DNA of 64,000 nucleotides from NCBI RefSeq assembly GCF_025506355.1, contig NZ_JANZYP010000033.1, positions 1 through 64,000 of the forward strand. The letters run 5' to 3'. Position 1 is the first letter of the stretch; each line of letters opens with the position of its first letter. Under the pieces are notes generated by a model. It had not been told where the DNA came from. It searched no databases and saw only the letters and a list, made by a program, of their open reading frames with translations. Origin of the DNA: Sphaerisporangium corydalis (GTDB lineage Bacteria; Actinomycetota; Actinomycetes; Streptosporangiales; Streptosporangiaceae). Position numbers and translations under genes: made by a program. Positions 34,464-43,150 of the stretch are shown here, in pieces.

Positions 34464-36223
34464 GGCTTGTCCACCCCCGCGTCCACGGGCGCGTCGATCT
34501 CGCCACGGTGGTCGCGCACGGCCCGCGCCGCCTGCCTGAGCGCCCCGGGCATCTCCTCGGGCGGCCCGAGCCCGTCGAGCAGCGAGGTGAACCGGGACGC
34601 CTCCGCCTCGAACACCGTGCCCACCCGCTCCCTGAGGTCCTCGCGCGCCGCCTGCGTCAGCGTCCGCACCGCCTGGTCGCCGAACACCGCCTCCAGCAGC
34701 TTCTGGCTCAGGACGCTCGTGCCGCCGGCGATGCCGACCTCGATGCCCGTCAGGCCGCCGGTGGACGCGAACACCATGAGCATGAGCAGCAGCCCGGCGC
34801 CGTTCAGGCTGAACGAGGCGAGCCGGGCGGTGGTGCGCTTCTCGGCCCCCTCCTCAGCGACGAGCTCCAGGACGTACCCCTGCCAGGCGCGGACGGCCGA
34901 GGACGCCCGCTCGGGCAGGGAGGCGGACGCGCGGCCGAGGCGCCCCGCAGAGACCGCCCCCGCGCGCTCGATGACGTCACGCCCCGAAGGCATCCCCGAC
35001 CACGCCTCCAGCGCCCGCTCGGCGGCGGCGTCGGCCGAGGACCGGACCAGCGCCTCGACCCCGGACTCCAGCGCCGCCCTGAGCCGGGTGTCGGGAGCCG
35101 GCCGGCCGGTGAACGCCGAGACGATCCGCTCGCGCAGCCAGCCGATGCGCGACTCCAGCGTGCGCATGAAGTCGCCGGTGCCGACGAAGTCCTGCCAGCG
35201 GGCCATGACCTCGCCGCGCAGCAGCGAGCCGTCACGTATCCCGTCGTCGAAGCTCGCCATGGCCGCGCCGTAGGCGGAGTCGACGGAAAGGCGCAGGTCG
35301 GCCAGGCCCGCCCGCTGCCGGTCCGCCTCGTCCGCCAGGGCCGGGACCCGGGTCCCGATGCTCTCAAGGGCTCCGGAAAGGGTCCTGCGCACGACCTCAG
35401 AGCGGGCGTGGGCGTCGGCCGCGATGGCCCCGAGCCAGTCCTTCACGCCACGGACGGCGGACTCCGGCAACCGGGCGTTCTCCTCAGGGAGCACCACCTC
35501 GGGGACGCTGAACAGCGGCGCCCCGGCCAGGCCGTTGGCGTCCAGCAGGCGGTGCAGGTGCGCGGCGACCGGCCCGAGCGCTTCCGGCGGCACCCGGTCC
35601 AGGACCACCGCCAGGGCCGTGCTCCGCTCGCGCGCGCTGCGCAGGAACCCCCACGGCACCTCGTCCGCGTACCGCGAGGCGGTGGTGACGAACAACCACA
35701 GATCGGCCGCCGCGAGAAGCTGCGCCGCGATCTCGCGGTTGGCGGTGACGACGGAGTCGATGTCAGGTGCGTCGAGCAGGGCGAGCCCGGGAGGCAGGCT
35801 GGTCGCCGTCACGATGCGCAGGGTCCCCGGCTCGCCGCGACCGCGCCCGGTCGTCCTGGCCAGGCCGGGCAGCACGCTCTGCCGGGTGAACCACGCCTCG
35901 TCCGCCGGGTTGGCGACCAGCGTGGGGGCCAGCGTCGTGGGGCGCAGCACCCCGGGCTCGGTGACGTCGGCTCCCGCGAGGGAGTTCACCAGCGTCGACT
36001 TGCCCGCCCCCGTCGAGCCGCCGACCACGGCGAGCAGGGGGGCGTCCATGGCCGCCACCCGGGGCAGCAGGTAGTCGTCGAGTTGCCCTATCAGCTCCTT
36101 GTGCGCACGCCGATGCGAAGCGACGTCACCGATCGCGAGGGGGAACAGATCGTGATCGAGCTGACGCCGCAGGGTTTCGAGGGCCACGAGCAGACCATTG
36201 TTCCCCGCCATAAGCACGGTCAT
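34460..36223 (-). CDS. dynamin family GTPase, first of a pair
   Basis: A 587-residue GTPase with G1 GGSTGAGKST (68-77), a threonine switch in RPTTLAPTL, G3 LLDAPDIDS near 150, and a long helical stalk-like region. A hydrophobic hairpin is found near residues 475-510 (FSLNGAGLLLMLMVFASTGGLTGIEVGIAGG), as in bacterial dynamin-like proteins. ATG at 36223 is chosen; an ATG at 36211 is also in frame. Translationally coupled to the following GTPase. Confidence 0.78.
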   Translation of the reverse strand: MTVLMAGNNGLLVALETLRRQLDHDLFPLAIGDVASHRRAHKELIGQLDDYLLPRVAAMDAPLLAVVGGSTGAGKSTLVNSLAGADVTEPGVLRPTTLAPTLVANPADEAWFTRQSVLPGLARTTGRGRGEPGTLRIVTATSLPPGLALLDAPDIDSVVTANREIAAQLLAAADLWLFVTTASRYADEVPWGFLRSARERSTALAVVLDRVPPEALGPVAAHLHRLLDANGLAGAPLFSVPEVVLPEENARLPESAVRGVKDWLGAIAADAHARSEVVRRTLSGALESIGTRVPALADEADRQRAGLADLRLSVDSAYGAAMASFDDGIRDGSLLRGEVMARWQDFVGTGDFMRTLESRIGWLRERIVSAFTGRPAPDTRLRAALESGVEALVRSSADAAAERALEAWSGMPSGRDVIERAGAVSAGRLGRASASLPERASSAVRAWQGYVLELVAEEGAEKRTTARLASFSLNGAGLLLMLMVFASTGGLTGIEVGIAGGTSVLSQKLLEAVFGDQAVRTLTQAAREDLRERVGTVFEAEASRFTSLLDGLGPPEEMPGALRQAARAVRDHRGEIDAPVDAGVDKP

Positions 36224-36328
36224 GCCCTCACAGCGCCAAGCTATCCACCGCCCGCGAAAAACCGCAGCTCAACCCGGCACCGAAATTCACGACACCTTCG
36301 GGGAAAGCCGTCCCTTACTCGGCGGGGA

Positions 36329-37336
36329 TCAGAAGTGCCGGGTGAGGGTCTCATAGATCTTCAGGTAGTCGGTGACCATGCGGCCGGCGCCGAACCGGTG
36401 TTCGGCCCGGGTGCGGCATCCGGCGCGGTCGATCGTGGCGAGGCGGGACACGGCGGACGTCGCCTCCTCGACGGTGTCCACCAGGAAGCCCGTCACGCCC
36501 TGGTCCACGACCTCCGGCATCGACCCGCGCCGGTAGGCGATGACCGGGGTGCCGCAGGCCATCGACTCGACGACCGACAGGCCGAACGGCTCGTCGAACG
36601 CGATGGGGTGCAGCAGGGCCATGGCGCCGCCGAGGATCTCGGCGCGCCGCTCCGGCCCGACCGCCCCGAGGAACGTGACCTGGTCGCCGTCCACGCGCGG
36701 GCCGACCTCCTGGTCGAAGTACCGCTGGTCCTGGACGATCCCGCAGATGGTCAGCGGGACGCCGGCCCGCCGGGCGATCTCGATCGCGGTGTGGGTCCCC
36801 TTGTCGGGGTGGATCCGGCCGAAGGACACCAGCCGGGGGCCGCCGGACGCGTCGAAGGGCAGGGAGTCCAGGTCGATGCCGTGGTGGACCGTGGCCACGT
36901 AGTCGAGCCCCGGGTCCCGGTCGGCGTCGGAGATGGAGACGTAGGCCGAGCGGGCCCGCGCGTACGCCGGCTTGATCCCGGCGCCGGAGAACCCGTGGAC
37001 GGTGGTGAGCAGCGGGGCGCGGCAGTGCCCGGCGAAGGCCAGCGGGAGCCAGTCGAGGTGGTTGTGGACCAGGTCGAACTCGGCGGACCGGCTCAGCGCG
37101 TGCGCGACGTGCATCGCCTCCTGCACCCGGCCGTCGAGGGAGGGGTCCTCGGCGTAGCCGTGGGGGCACACCCCGTCGAGCGTCGCCGAGGTGATCGAGT
37201 CCAGCGTGGCGAACAGGGTGACGTCGACGCCCCGGGCGGTCAGCCCTTCGGCGAGCAGGCTGGTGATCTGCTCCCACGGTCCGTAGTGGCGCGGGGGCGT
37301 GCGCCAGGCGACCGGCCCCAGCAGGGCGACCTTCAC
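36329..37336 (-). CDS. GT4-type glycosyltransferase
   Basis: A 335-residue retaining glycosyltransferase with GT-B fold. N-terminal MKVALLGPVAWRTPPRHYGPWEQ, the acceptor-side DLVHNHLDWLPLAFAGH, and the donor-site motif EPFGLSVVESMACGTPVIAYRRGSMPEVV with the E-x7-E pattern. The protein is shorter than many GT4 enzymes (about 370-400). It is alone on the minus strand and its sugar and acceptor are unknown. Confidence 0.85.
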   Translation of the reverse strand: MKVALLGPVAWRTPPRHYGPWEQITSLLAEGLTARGVDVTLFATLDSITSATLDGVCPHGYAEDPSLDGRVQEAMHVAHALSRSAEFDLVHNHLDWLPLAFAGHCRAPLLTTVHGFSGAGIKPAYARARSAYVSISDADRDPGLDYVATVHHGIDLDSLPFDASGGPRLVSFGRIHPDKGTHTAIEIARRAGVPLTICGIVQDQRYFDQEVGPRVDGDQVTFLGAVGPERRAEILGGAMALLHPIAFDEPFGLSVVESMACGTPVIAYRRGSMPEVVDQGVTGFLVDTVEEATSAVSRLATIDRAGCRTRAEHRFGAGRMVTDYLKIYETLTRHF

Positions 37337-37487
37337 CGGGAATCGGCCGCGCTGCGCGTCTTCGAGCTCATGGTGCCTCTTCCCGTCCGCCGGCGTGCCC
37401 CGGGCCTGGTGCCCGCGACGCCGGCCCTGTGCCCGCGACCCGACCTTACGTCCACGACCGGCGGGAGGGTGACGGCCGGCGGTCCCG

Positions 37488-38315
37488 CTAGCCGGCCATG
37501 CCGAGGAGCACGGCCGCGGCGGCCACGGCCAGGGCGATCGGGTACGCCCACCACCGGGGGGCGGGGCCGTCCCGGAGGACGCGGACGCCGAGGGGGAGCA
37601 GGGCGACGCACAGGCCGAGGGTGGCGACGACGGACATCGGGCCGGTGCCCTTGAGCACGCCGATCGGCAGCGCGGCCATCAGCCCGAGTGCCACGGATCG
37701 GACGATCCCCAGCACGCCGGCCCGCCACGTCCCGACGGCGAGCACGATCCAGCCGAAGAAGACGGCGGCGGACAGGGTGTGGAAGATGTGGAACGCGCCG
37801 TAAGTGTCGGCCATCACCTGCTGCGCGGCGGGAGCCCCCTGGACGTCGACGAGCTGGAAGGCCAGGTGGTTGACCCCCGCGTGGAACGTGCGGGCGAACA
37901 GGCCGAGCAGCACCATCACCCCGCCCCACAGCGCCCACACCGGCCGGGTCCTCCCCACGCGCCGGGCCAGGGCGATGACGGCTGGCCACAGCAGCACGTT
38001 CCCCGCGACGAAGGCGCTGTAGGAGGCGGTCATCCGGGCCGGGCTCGCGGCGACCGCGGCGAGCTGCTGAGGGAAGAAGCCGTCCACGTCGGCGCGGAGC
38101 AGCACCCCGGCGAGCATGAGCGACGGCCCGAGGACGAGCCCGGCCCCCTCCACCCAGCGCCCCGGAAACTCGAACGAGGTCCCGGCCCCCGCCGCGCGCC
38201 CGGTGCCGGCGGAGGTCGCGGGCCGTGTCGCGTCCCCGGAGGCGGCGGGTGGCGTCGCGTGCGCGGTTTCCCTGGAGGTGGTGGCGGGTGCGGTGGTGTC
38301 TCCGGTCCTGGTCAT
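37488..38315 (-). CDS. multi-span membrane protein of unknown function
   Basis: A 275-residue protein with a flexible Thr/Ala-rich N-terminus (about 50 residues) and seven hydrophobic spans. It looks like the DUF4386-like small membrane proteins of actinomycetes but I cannot name the family with certainty. ATG at 38315 is used; the frame extends upstream to 38348. A palindrome CCAGGT-AG-ACCTGG (38370-38383) precedes it. Confidence 0.6.
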   Translation of the reverse strand: MTRTGDTTAPATTSRETAHATPPAASGDATRPATSAGTGRAAGAGTSFEFPGRWVEGAGLVLGPSLMLAGVLLRADVDGFFPQQLAAVAASPARMTASYSAFVAGNVLLWPAVIALARRVGRTRPVWALWGGVMVLLGLFARTFHAGVNHLAFQLVDVQGAPAAQQVMADTYGAFHIFHTLSAAVFFGWIVLAVGTWRAGVLGIVRSVALGLMAALPIGVLKGTGPMSVVATLGLCVALLPLGVRVLRDGPAPRWWAYPIALAVAAAAVLLGMAG

Positions 38316-38369
38316 GAGTCGATCCAACCGGCCCGGCACCCGCCGCACATTGGCGCGGGAACTAGCCCC

Positions 38370-38383
38370 CCAGGTAGACCTGG
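38370..38383 (-). promoter_or_regulatory. palindromic operator candidate
   Basis: CCAGGT-AG-ACCTGG, perfect 6-2-6, 55 bp before the start of the membrane protein at 38315. An overlapping inverted pair AGGTAG/CTACCT is at 38372-38391. No adjacent regulator. Confidence 0.45.
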
Positions 38384-38385
38384 CA

Positions 38386-39066
38386 CTACCTCGGCCGGGC
38401 CTGCGGGTACGCGAGGGGGCGGCGGAGCAGGTGGAGGGCCAGGATGGCGATCCAGGACTGGCCGATGACGAGCGTGAGGCGTTGCAGCAGGCCGCCGATC
38501 GGCATGAGGGCGGGGTTCTGCGCGAAGCCCATGCTCGTGAGCACGAAAGCGGCCAGGACGGCGACGCCGTTCACCAGGCAGTAGAGGGCCCACCCCTTCT
38601 GCCCCAGGACCTGGAACCGGCGGGCGACGACGAAACAGGCCGCGGGCAGGGCGGTGAAGACGGGGGTGGAGAACAGGTCGTGCAGGATGCCGTGCGCGGT
38701 GCGGACCGACGCCGTCATCGGCGTCCCGGGCGGGTAGCCGCTGATGGGGTCGCAGGTGAAAAGCCCGGCGCCGACGAGGCCGATCCCGACCAGCGCGATC
38801 AGCACCGATGCCCAGCCCAGGCCACGCAGGCGAAGTCCGGCGGCGAAGGCGAGGATCAGCGCTCCGGTGACGATGAAGTTCGTCATCTGCGTCCAGCCGA
38901 GCGCACCGATCGAGAGAGAGCTGACGGGGTGCCGCAGCGGGTCGTAGCCGGCCCGGGTGGCGCCCTCGACGAGGAACGCGATCACGAACAGCGCCGGCCC
39001 GGCGACACCGCAGACGAGCAGCGCCCGTCCGGTGCGCGCCGGCGTCTTCCTGGTCGGGGTCTCCAT
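38386..39066 (-). CDS. DUF998 family membrane protein
   Basis: A 226-residue protein with six spans. It has the DUF998 pattern: PALFVIAFLVEGATRAGYDPLRHPVSSLSIGALGWTQMTNFIVTGALI, then FTCDPISGYPPG and AHGILHDLFSTPVF, seen at the expected spacing. The ATG at 39066 lies close to a GCGAGG. It is divergent from the MarR-type regulator at 39175, which probably controls it. Function of DUF998 proteins is unknown. Confidence 0.82.
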   Translation of the reverse strand: METPTRKTPARTGRALLVCGVAGPALFVIAFLVEGATRAGYDPLRHPVSSLSIGALGWTQMTNFIVTGALILAFAAGLRLRGLGWASVLIALVGIGLVGAGLFTCDPISGYPPGTPMTASVRTAHGILHDLFSTPVFTALPAACFVVARRFQVLGQKGWALYCLVNGVAVLAAFVLTSMGFAQNPALMPIGGLLQRLTLVIGQSWIAILALHLLRRPLAYPQARPR

Positions 39067-39084
39067 GCCTCGCAAGCTACACTG

Positions 39085-39129
39085 TTTTCACGTTTTTCTG
39101 AAGATACAAAATCTATTGAAAATGTTAGA
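39085..39129. promoter_or_regulatory. AT-rich divergent operator region
   Basis: An unusually AT-rich stretch with TTTTCA and TGAAAA as distant inverted arms lies between the DUF998 gene and the MarR-type regulator. Its composition and position suggest autoregulation by the latter. Confidence 0.45.
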
Positions 39130-39174
39130 GTGCCGGGATTCCAGGGCGGGCAGTGATCGAAGGACGACGCGGCA

Positions 39175-39690
39175 GTGACCGACAGTACGAAGCGTGACCA
39201 ACAGGCCATCCTCCGGTTCATCGAGCGGTTCGCCTCGATCCTCGCGGACGCCGGCATGCCCCGCATGCCGGCGCGGGTGTTCGCGGCCCTGTTCGCCACC
39301 GACTCCGGACGGCTCACCGCCGCCGAGCTGGCCGGTGTGCTGGGGGTCAGCCCGGCCGCGATCTCGGGCGCGGTGCGCTATCTGATCCAGCTCAACCTGG
39401 CCGCCCGCGAGCGCGAGCCGGGCTCCCGCCGTGACCAGTTCCGCATCCTGGACGACGTCTGGTACGAGGCGGAGCTCCGCAGGGACCAGATGATCAGCCA
39501 GTGGGAGGGCGCCGCGCGCGAGGGCGTCGAGGCGCTCGGCGAGGGCACCCCCGCCGGGGAGCGCATCGCCGAGACGCTCGCGTACTTCGAGTTCGTCCAG
39601 CAGGAGCTGCCCCAGGTCCTGAACCGCTGGCGCGCGCACCGAGCGCACCTGCGCGCCGCGAGGAACCCCGGCGCGAACGACCCCGGCTGA
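39175..39690 (+). CDS. MarR/GbsR-type transcriptional regulator
   Basis: A 171-residue regulator with a winged helix (MPRMPARVFAALFATDSGRLTAAELAGVLGVSPAAISGAVRYLIQLNL) and a C-terminal helical dimerisation part. GTG start at 39175 with GAAGGA upstream. Such GbsR-like regulators often control a neighbouring exporter; here a DHA2 drug exporter follows convergently at 39858 and the DUF998 membrane gene is divergent. Confidence 0.82.
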   Translation: MTDSTKRDQQAILRFIERFASILADAGMPRMPARVFAALFATDSGRLTAAELAGVLGVSPAAISGAVRYLIQLNLAAREREPGSRRDQFRILDDVWYEAELRRDQMISQWEGAAREGVEALGEGTPAGERIAETLAYFEFVQQELPQVLNRWRAHRAHLRAARNPGANDPG

Positions 39691-39857
39691 GCCGCAAGGC
39701 GTACGGGGGCCTCGGGTCGCGGGGTCGAAGGGCGCTGGGCGGCGTGGCGGACGGTGAAGAGCCGGGCGGGCACGGTGGTTCCGTGTCAGCCCGGCTCTTG
39801 TGGGAGGTCCGGTGGGTCCTTGGCAGGAGACAGAGAGGACGAGGGGAGGGGCCGGGG

Positions 39858-41456
39858 TCAGCCGGCGGAGACGAGGACGGGCTGGTCGGCCGGTGCGGCC
39901 TGGTCGGGGGTGGGCTGCGGGGTGGGGGCGGGCTGTCCGCCGTCGCGCAGGATGGCGACGGACAGGACGGCCAGGGCGAGGAAGATGGTGGCGCCGACGG
40001 CGGCGACGGTGTTCAGGCCGGAGGTGAAGGCGGTCCGGGCCGCGTCGACGAGGCCGGTCGCGAGCTGGCCGGGGAGCTGGTCGGCGGCGGCCAGGGCGGC
40101 GCTGATGCTCTCACCGGCGCTGTGGACGGCCCCGGCGGGCAGGCCGTCGGGCAGGTTGCCGGGCAGGTCGGTGCGGTAGACGAAGGTGGACAGGCTGCCG
40201 AGGGCGGCGACGCCCATGGCGACCCCGAACTCGCCGCTGGTCTGGCTGATCGAGGCGGCCGAGCCGGCCTTCTCCGGCGGGACGGCGCCCATGATCAGGT
40301 TCATGGTCAGCGCCATCGGGAAGGCGATGCCGAACGAGGTCAGGACCAGGCCGGTGACCAGCAGCGGCAGCCCGCCGGTCGGGGCGACCTGGGTGTGGAC
40401 GGCCAGGCCGGCGGCGGCGATGACCAGGCCGGCGGCGATGACGTACGCGGGGCGGACGCGGCGGGCCAGTGCGGGGGCGACCATCGAGCCGGCGACCATG
40501 GCGACGTTCTGCGGCAGCAGCCACAGCCCGGAGTCCATCGGGCCGAGGCCCTGGACGGTCTGCAGGTACAGGCTGGAGAGCAGGGTCGCGCCGGCCATCA
40601 CGATGCCGCCGAGGAGCATGACGCCCATCGCGGTGCTGAACGGGCGGTTGGCGAACAGGCGCAGGTCGAGCAGCGGGCCGGCGAGGGTGCGCTGGCGCAG
40701 GGTGAAGACGACGCCGACCGCGATGCCGGCCAGCAGGGCCGCGACGGGCAGCGGGTGCACGCCGCCGCGCGCCAGCTCCTTGAGGCCGTAGATGGCGGGC
40801 AGGATCGCGCCGAGCGACAGGGCGACGCTGGCGAGGTCGAGGCGGCCGGCGGCCTGGTCGCGGTACTCCGGCAGCAGGCGGGGGCCGACGACCAGGAGCA
40901 GCACCATGACCGGGACGCCGAGCAGGAAGGCCGAGCCCCACCAGAAGTGCTCCAGCAGCAGCCCGCCGACCAGCGGGCCCACGGTCATGCCGCCCATGAA
41001 GCAGGCGAACCAGACGCCGATGGCGGTGCCCATCTGCTTGGGGTCGGTGAACATGTTGCGGATCAGCGCCATGGTCGAGGGCATGAGCGTGGCGCCGGCG
41101 ACGCCCAGCAGGGCGCGGGAGGCGATCAGCATCGCGGGGCTGACGGAGTAGGCGGCCAGGACGGAGGCCACGCCGAACGCGCCGGCGCCGATGAGGAGCA
41201 GCTTGCGGCGGCCGATGCGGTCGCCCAGGGTGCCCATGGTGACCAGGAACCCGGCGAGCATGAACGAGTAGATGTCCAGGATCCACAGCTGCTGGGCCGC
41301 GTCGGCGCCGAGGCCGGCGCTCAGGTGGGGCAGTGCCAGGTACAGGACGCTGATGTCCAGCGAGAGCAGCAGGGTGGGCAGGGCCAGCACCGCGAGCCCG
41401 ATCCATTCGCGCCGTCCGGCCCGTGGCGCCGGGCCGGCCTGGAGGTTGGCGGTCAT
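39858..41456 (-). CDS. DHA2 family MFS drug exporter (EmrB/QacA-like)
   Basis: A 532-residue exporter with 14 predicted spans. The first span carries LLLSLDISVLYLALPHL (motif D), motif A is TMGTLGDRIGRRKLL, and motif C is in the GVAGATLMPSTMALIRNMF region. A proton-driven multidrug efflux pump is the likely role. ATG at 41456 has AAGGAAG upstream; a GTG at 41459 lies just before. The upstream region has two inverted repeats (41500-41520 and 41567-41582). Confidence 0.9.
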   Translation of the reverse strand: MTANLQAGPAPRAGRREWIGLAVLALPTLLLSLDISVLYLALPHLSAGLGADAAQQLWILDIYSFMLAGFLVTMGTLGDRIGRRKLLLIGAGAFGVASVLAAYSVSPAMLIASRALLGVAGATLMPSTMALIRNMFTDPKQMGTAIGVWFACFMGGMTVGPLVGGLLLEHFWWGSAFLLGVPVMVLLLVVGPRLLPEYRDQAAGRLDLASVALSLGAILPAIYGLKELARGGVHPLPVAALLAGIAVGVVFTLRQRTLAGPLLDLRLFANRPFSTAMGVMLLGGIVMAGATLLSSLYLQTVQGLGPMDSGLWLLPQNVAMVAGSMVAPALARRVRPAYVIAAGLVIAAAGLAVHTQVAPTGGLPLLVTGLVLTSFGIAFPMALTMNLIMGAVPPEKAGSAASISQTSGEFGVAMGVAALGSLSTFVYRTDLPGNLPDGLPAGAVHSAGESISAALAAADQLPGQLATGLVDAARTAFTSGLNTVAAVGATIFLALAVLSVAILRDGGQPAPTPQPTPDQAAPADQPVLVSAG

Positions 41457-41499
41457 CACATCTTCCTTCGCGATCGGTGGTCTTCGGCCTATCGGGTGT

Positions 41500-41520
41500 C
41501 GACGCGGCCGGGCCGCGTCG
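41500..41520 (-). promoter_or_regulatory. hairpin or operator in the leader of the exporter gene
   Basis: CGACGCGGCC (41500-41509) and GGCCGCGTCG (41511-41520) form a perfect 10-1-10 palindrome, 44 bp before the exporter start. It could be a regulatory hairpin in the mRNA leader or a repressor site. Confidence 0.45.
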
Positions 41521-41566
41521 TCGTCTTCGTCCTTCGGCGGGGCCGGTATGGAAAGACCTTCTCACC

Positions 41567-41582
41567 GACAAGTTTTATTGTC
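41567..41582 (-). promoter_or_regulatory. inverted repeat in the exporter promoter region
   Basis: GACAA (41567-41571) and TTGTC (41578-41582) in an AT-rich core, upstream of the DHA2 exporter. Read on the minus strand TTGTC lies in a plausible promoter position. Confidence 0.35.
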
Positions 41583-41741
41583 AAGGATGTTTTAGTCTTC
41601 GGCAGCGGAGCGTGCGGGGCGGCCATCGGATCCACTGATGAGGCTTGCTCGGATCGGTCCTTTCCGCCGGGCCGTTTTTCGCGTGAACTGGGGAGGTGCA
41701 GTCGGTGCAACTTGCGCCGCTGTCGACGTGGGGGGCGAAAT

Positions 41742-42056
41742 ATGGTCCCGATCCCTGAAGTCGTGGACGTGACCACGCGCATTGGCAGCCTGAACGGGCA
41801 GACGCCGCGCTGCGGTCACGTCTCCGCGGTCTCCGTCGCCGGGCCCGGCGCGCCGGAATGCAAGCAGTGCCTGGTACTCGGCCTGGACTGGACCGCGCTG
41901 ATGGCCTGCCTGACCTGCGGCTGGGTGGCCTGTTCCAACGACTCGCCCGGCTGTCACGCCCGGGAGCACTACGAGGAGAGCGATCACCCGGTGGCCGCCA
42001 GGCTCAACTCCGAGCCGCCGTGGCGATGGTGCTACGTCCACGGCCGGCCGGTTTGA
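41742..42056 (+). CDS. UBP-type zinc finger protein
   Basis: A 104-residue protein consisting almost wholly of a ZnF-UBP domain. Ligands: Cys24 and His26 (RCGH), Cys40 and Cys43 (CKQC), Cys56, Cys59 and Cys64 (CLTCGWVAC), and His72, His76 and His82 in CHAREHYEESDH. In eukaryotes this fold binds ubiquitin C-termini; in actinomycetes it appears as a stand-alone small protein of unknown role. A fatty acid desaturase gene starts 36 bp after it, so the two may be co-expressed. Confidence 0.82.
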   Translation: MVPIPEVVDVTTRIGSLNGQTPRCGHVSAVSVAGPGAPECKQCLVLGLDWTALMACLTCGWVACSNDSPGCHAREHYEESDHPVAARLNSEPPWRWCYVHGRPV

Positions 42057-42091
42057 CCCCGGGCCGGATCGTCACGACCCAGGAGGACTTC

Positions 42092-43108
42092 ATGGCCGTA
42101 TCCGAACGGACGACAGAACAAGGCTACGACGGTGTGTCCGCTTTCCCGGGGGCGCGAGAAGAAACCGAGGAGCCACCGAGCGCCCTGCAGGTGTGGCTGA
42201 CGGGGGCGATCGTCGTGCTGCCGCTGGTGGCGGTCGGCGTCGCCGTCTGGCTCGCGTGGGGCCGTGGCGTGACGGTCACCGACCTGGTCATGGCACTGGT
42301 GTTCTACGTGGTCACGGGGTTCGGGGTCACGGTCGGCTTCCACCGGCTGCTCACCCACGGGTCCTTCAAGGCCCGTCCGTGGCTGCGGGTGGCGCTCGCG
42401 GTGGCCGGCTCGATGAGCTTCGAGGGCAACGTCGTCGACTGGGTGGCCACCCACCGCCGCCACCACGCTTACACCGACCGTCCCGGCGACCCGCACTCCC
42501 CCTACCGCTACGGCACCGGCCTGCGCGGGCAGCTGCGCGGCCTGGCCCACTCCCACCTGGGGTGGATGTTCCGCAACGACCCCACCCCCGCCGCCCGCTT
42601 CGCGCCCGACCTGCTCGCCGACCCGGCGATGACGCGGGTAGCCGGTGCCTTCCCGGCCCTGTGCGCGGTCTCGCTGGTCCTGCCGTTCGCCGCAGGTTGG
42701 GTGATCGGCGGCAGCCTCTACGCGGGGTTCACCGCCTTCCTGTGGGCCGGGCTGATCAGGGTCTTCCTGCTCCAGCACATCACCTGGAGCGTCAACTCGC
42801 TCTGCCACGTGGTGGGCGACCGGCCCTTCACCACCCGCCGCCATGACCGGGCCACCAACCTGTGGCCCCTGGCGCTCCCGTCGTTCGGGGAGAGCTGGCA
42901 CAACGGCCACCACAGTGATCCCGCCTGTGCCAGGCACGGTCTCGGCCGTCACGAGACCGACGTCTCCGCCGGGCTGATCGGGATGTTCGAGCGGCTGGGC
43001 TGGGCCACCGACGTCCACTGGCCCGACCCCGAGCGGGTGGAACGACGCCGCCGGCCGGCCGGCGGCGAGGCCGGCGAAGCCGAGCCGGTCCGGACGCCGG
43101 TGGGATGA
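42092..43108 (+). CDS. membrane acyl-CoA/fatty acid desaturase
   Basis: A 338-residue membrane desaturase. The three His boxes are HRLLTH (84-89), HRRHH (121-125) and HNGHH (270-274), which bind the di-iron centre. Four hydrophobic spans are expected, with TVGFHRLLTHGSFK and WHNGHHSDPACARHG typical of delta-9-type enzymes. AGGAGG precedes the ATG. Introduces a double bond into an acyl chain; the electron donor is not encoded nearby. Confidence 0.9.
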   Translation: MAVSERTTEQGYDGVSAFPGAREETEEPPSALQVWLTGAIVVLPLVAVGVAVWLAWGRGVTVTDLVMALVFYVVTGFGVTVGFHRLLTHGSFKARPWLRVALAVAGSMSFEGNVVDWVATHRRHHAYTDRPGDPHSPYRYGTGLRGQLRGLAHSHLGWMFRNDPTPAARFAPDLLADPAMTRVAGAFPALCAVSLVLPFAAGWVIGGSLYAGFTAFLWAGLIRVFLLQHITWSVNSLCHVVGDRPFTTRRHDRATNLWPLALPSFGESWHNGHHSDPACARHGLGRHETDVSAGLIGMFERLGWATDVHWPDPERVERRRRPAGGEAGEAEPVRTPVG

Positions 43109-43150
43109 CGCTCCCGTCCGCCCGTTCCGGCTCGACCGGAATGGGCGGAC

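Noticed and set aside
34508-37654. A 1048-codon plus-strand open frame
   Set aside because: It is antisense to the dynamin-like GTPase and glycosyltransferase genes and has the Arg/Pro/Gly-rich composition of a high-GC shadow frame.
39501-41741. Long plus-strand frame leading into the zinc finger gene
   Set aside because: The upstream part is antisense to the DHA2 exporter; only the part from the ATG at 41742 has coding character and conserved zinc ligands.
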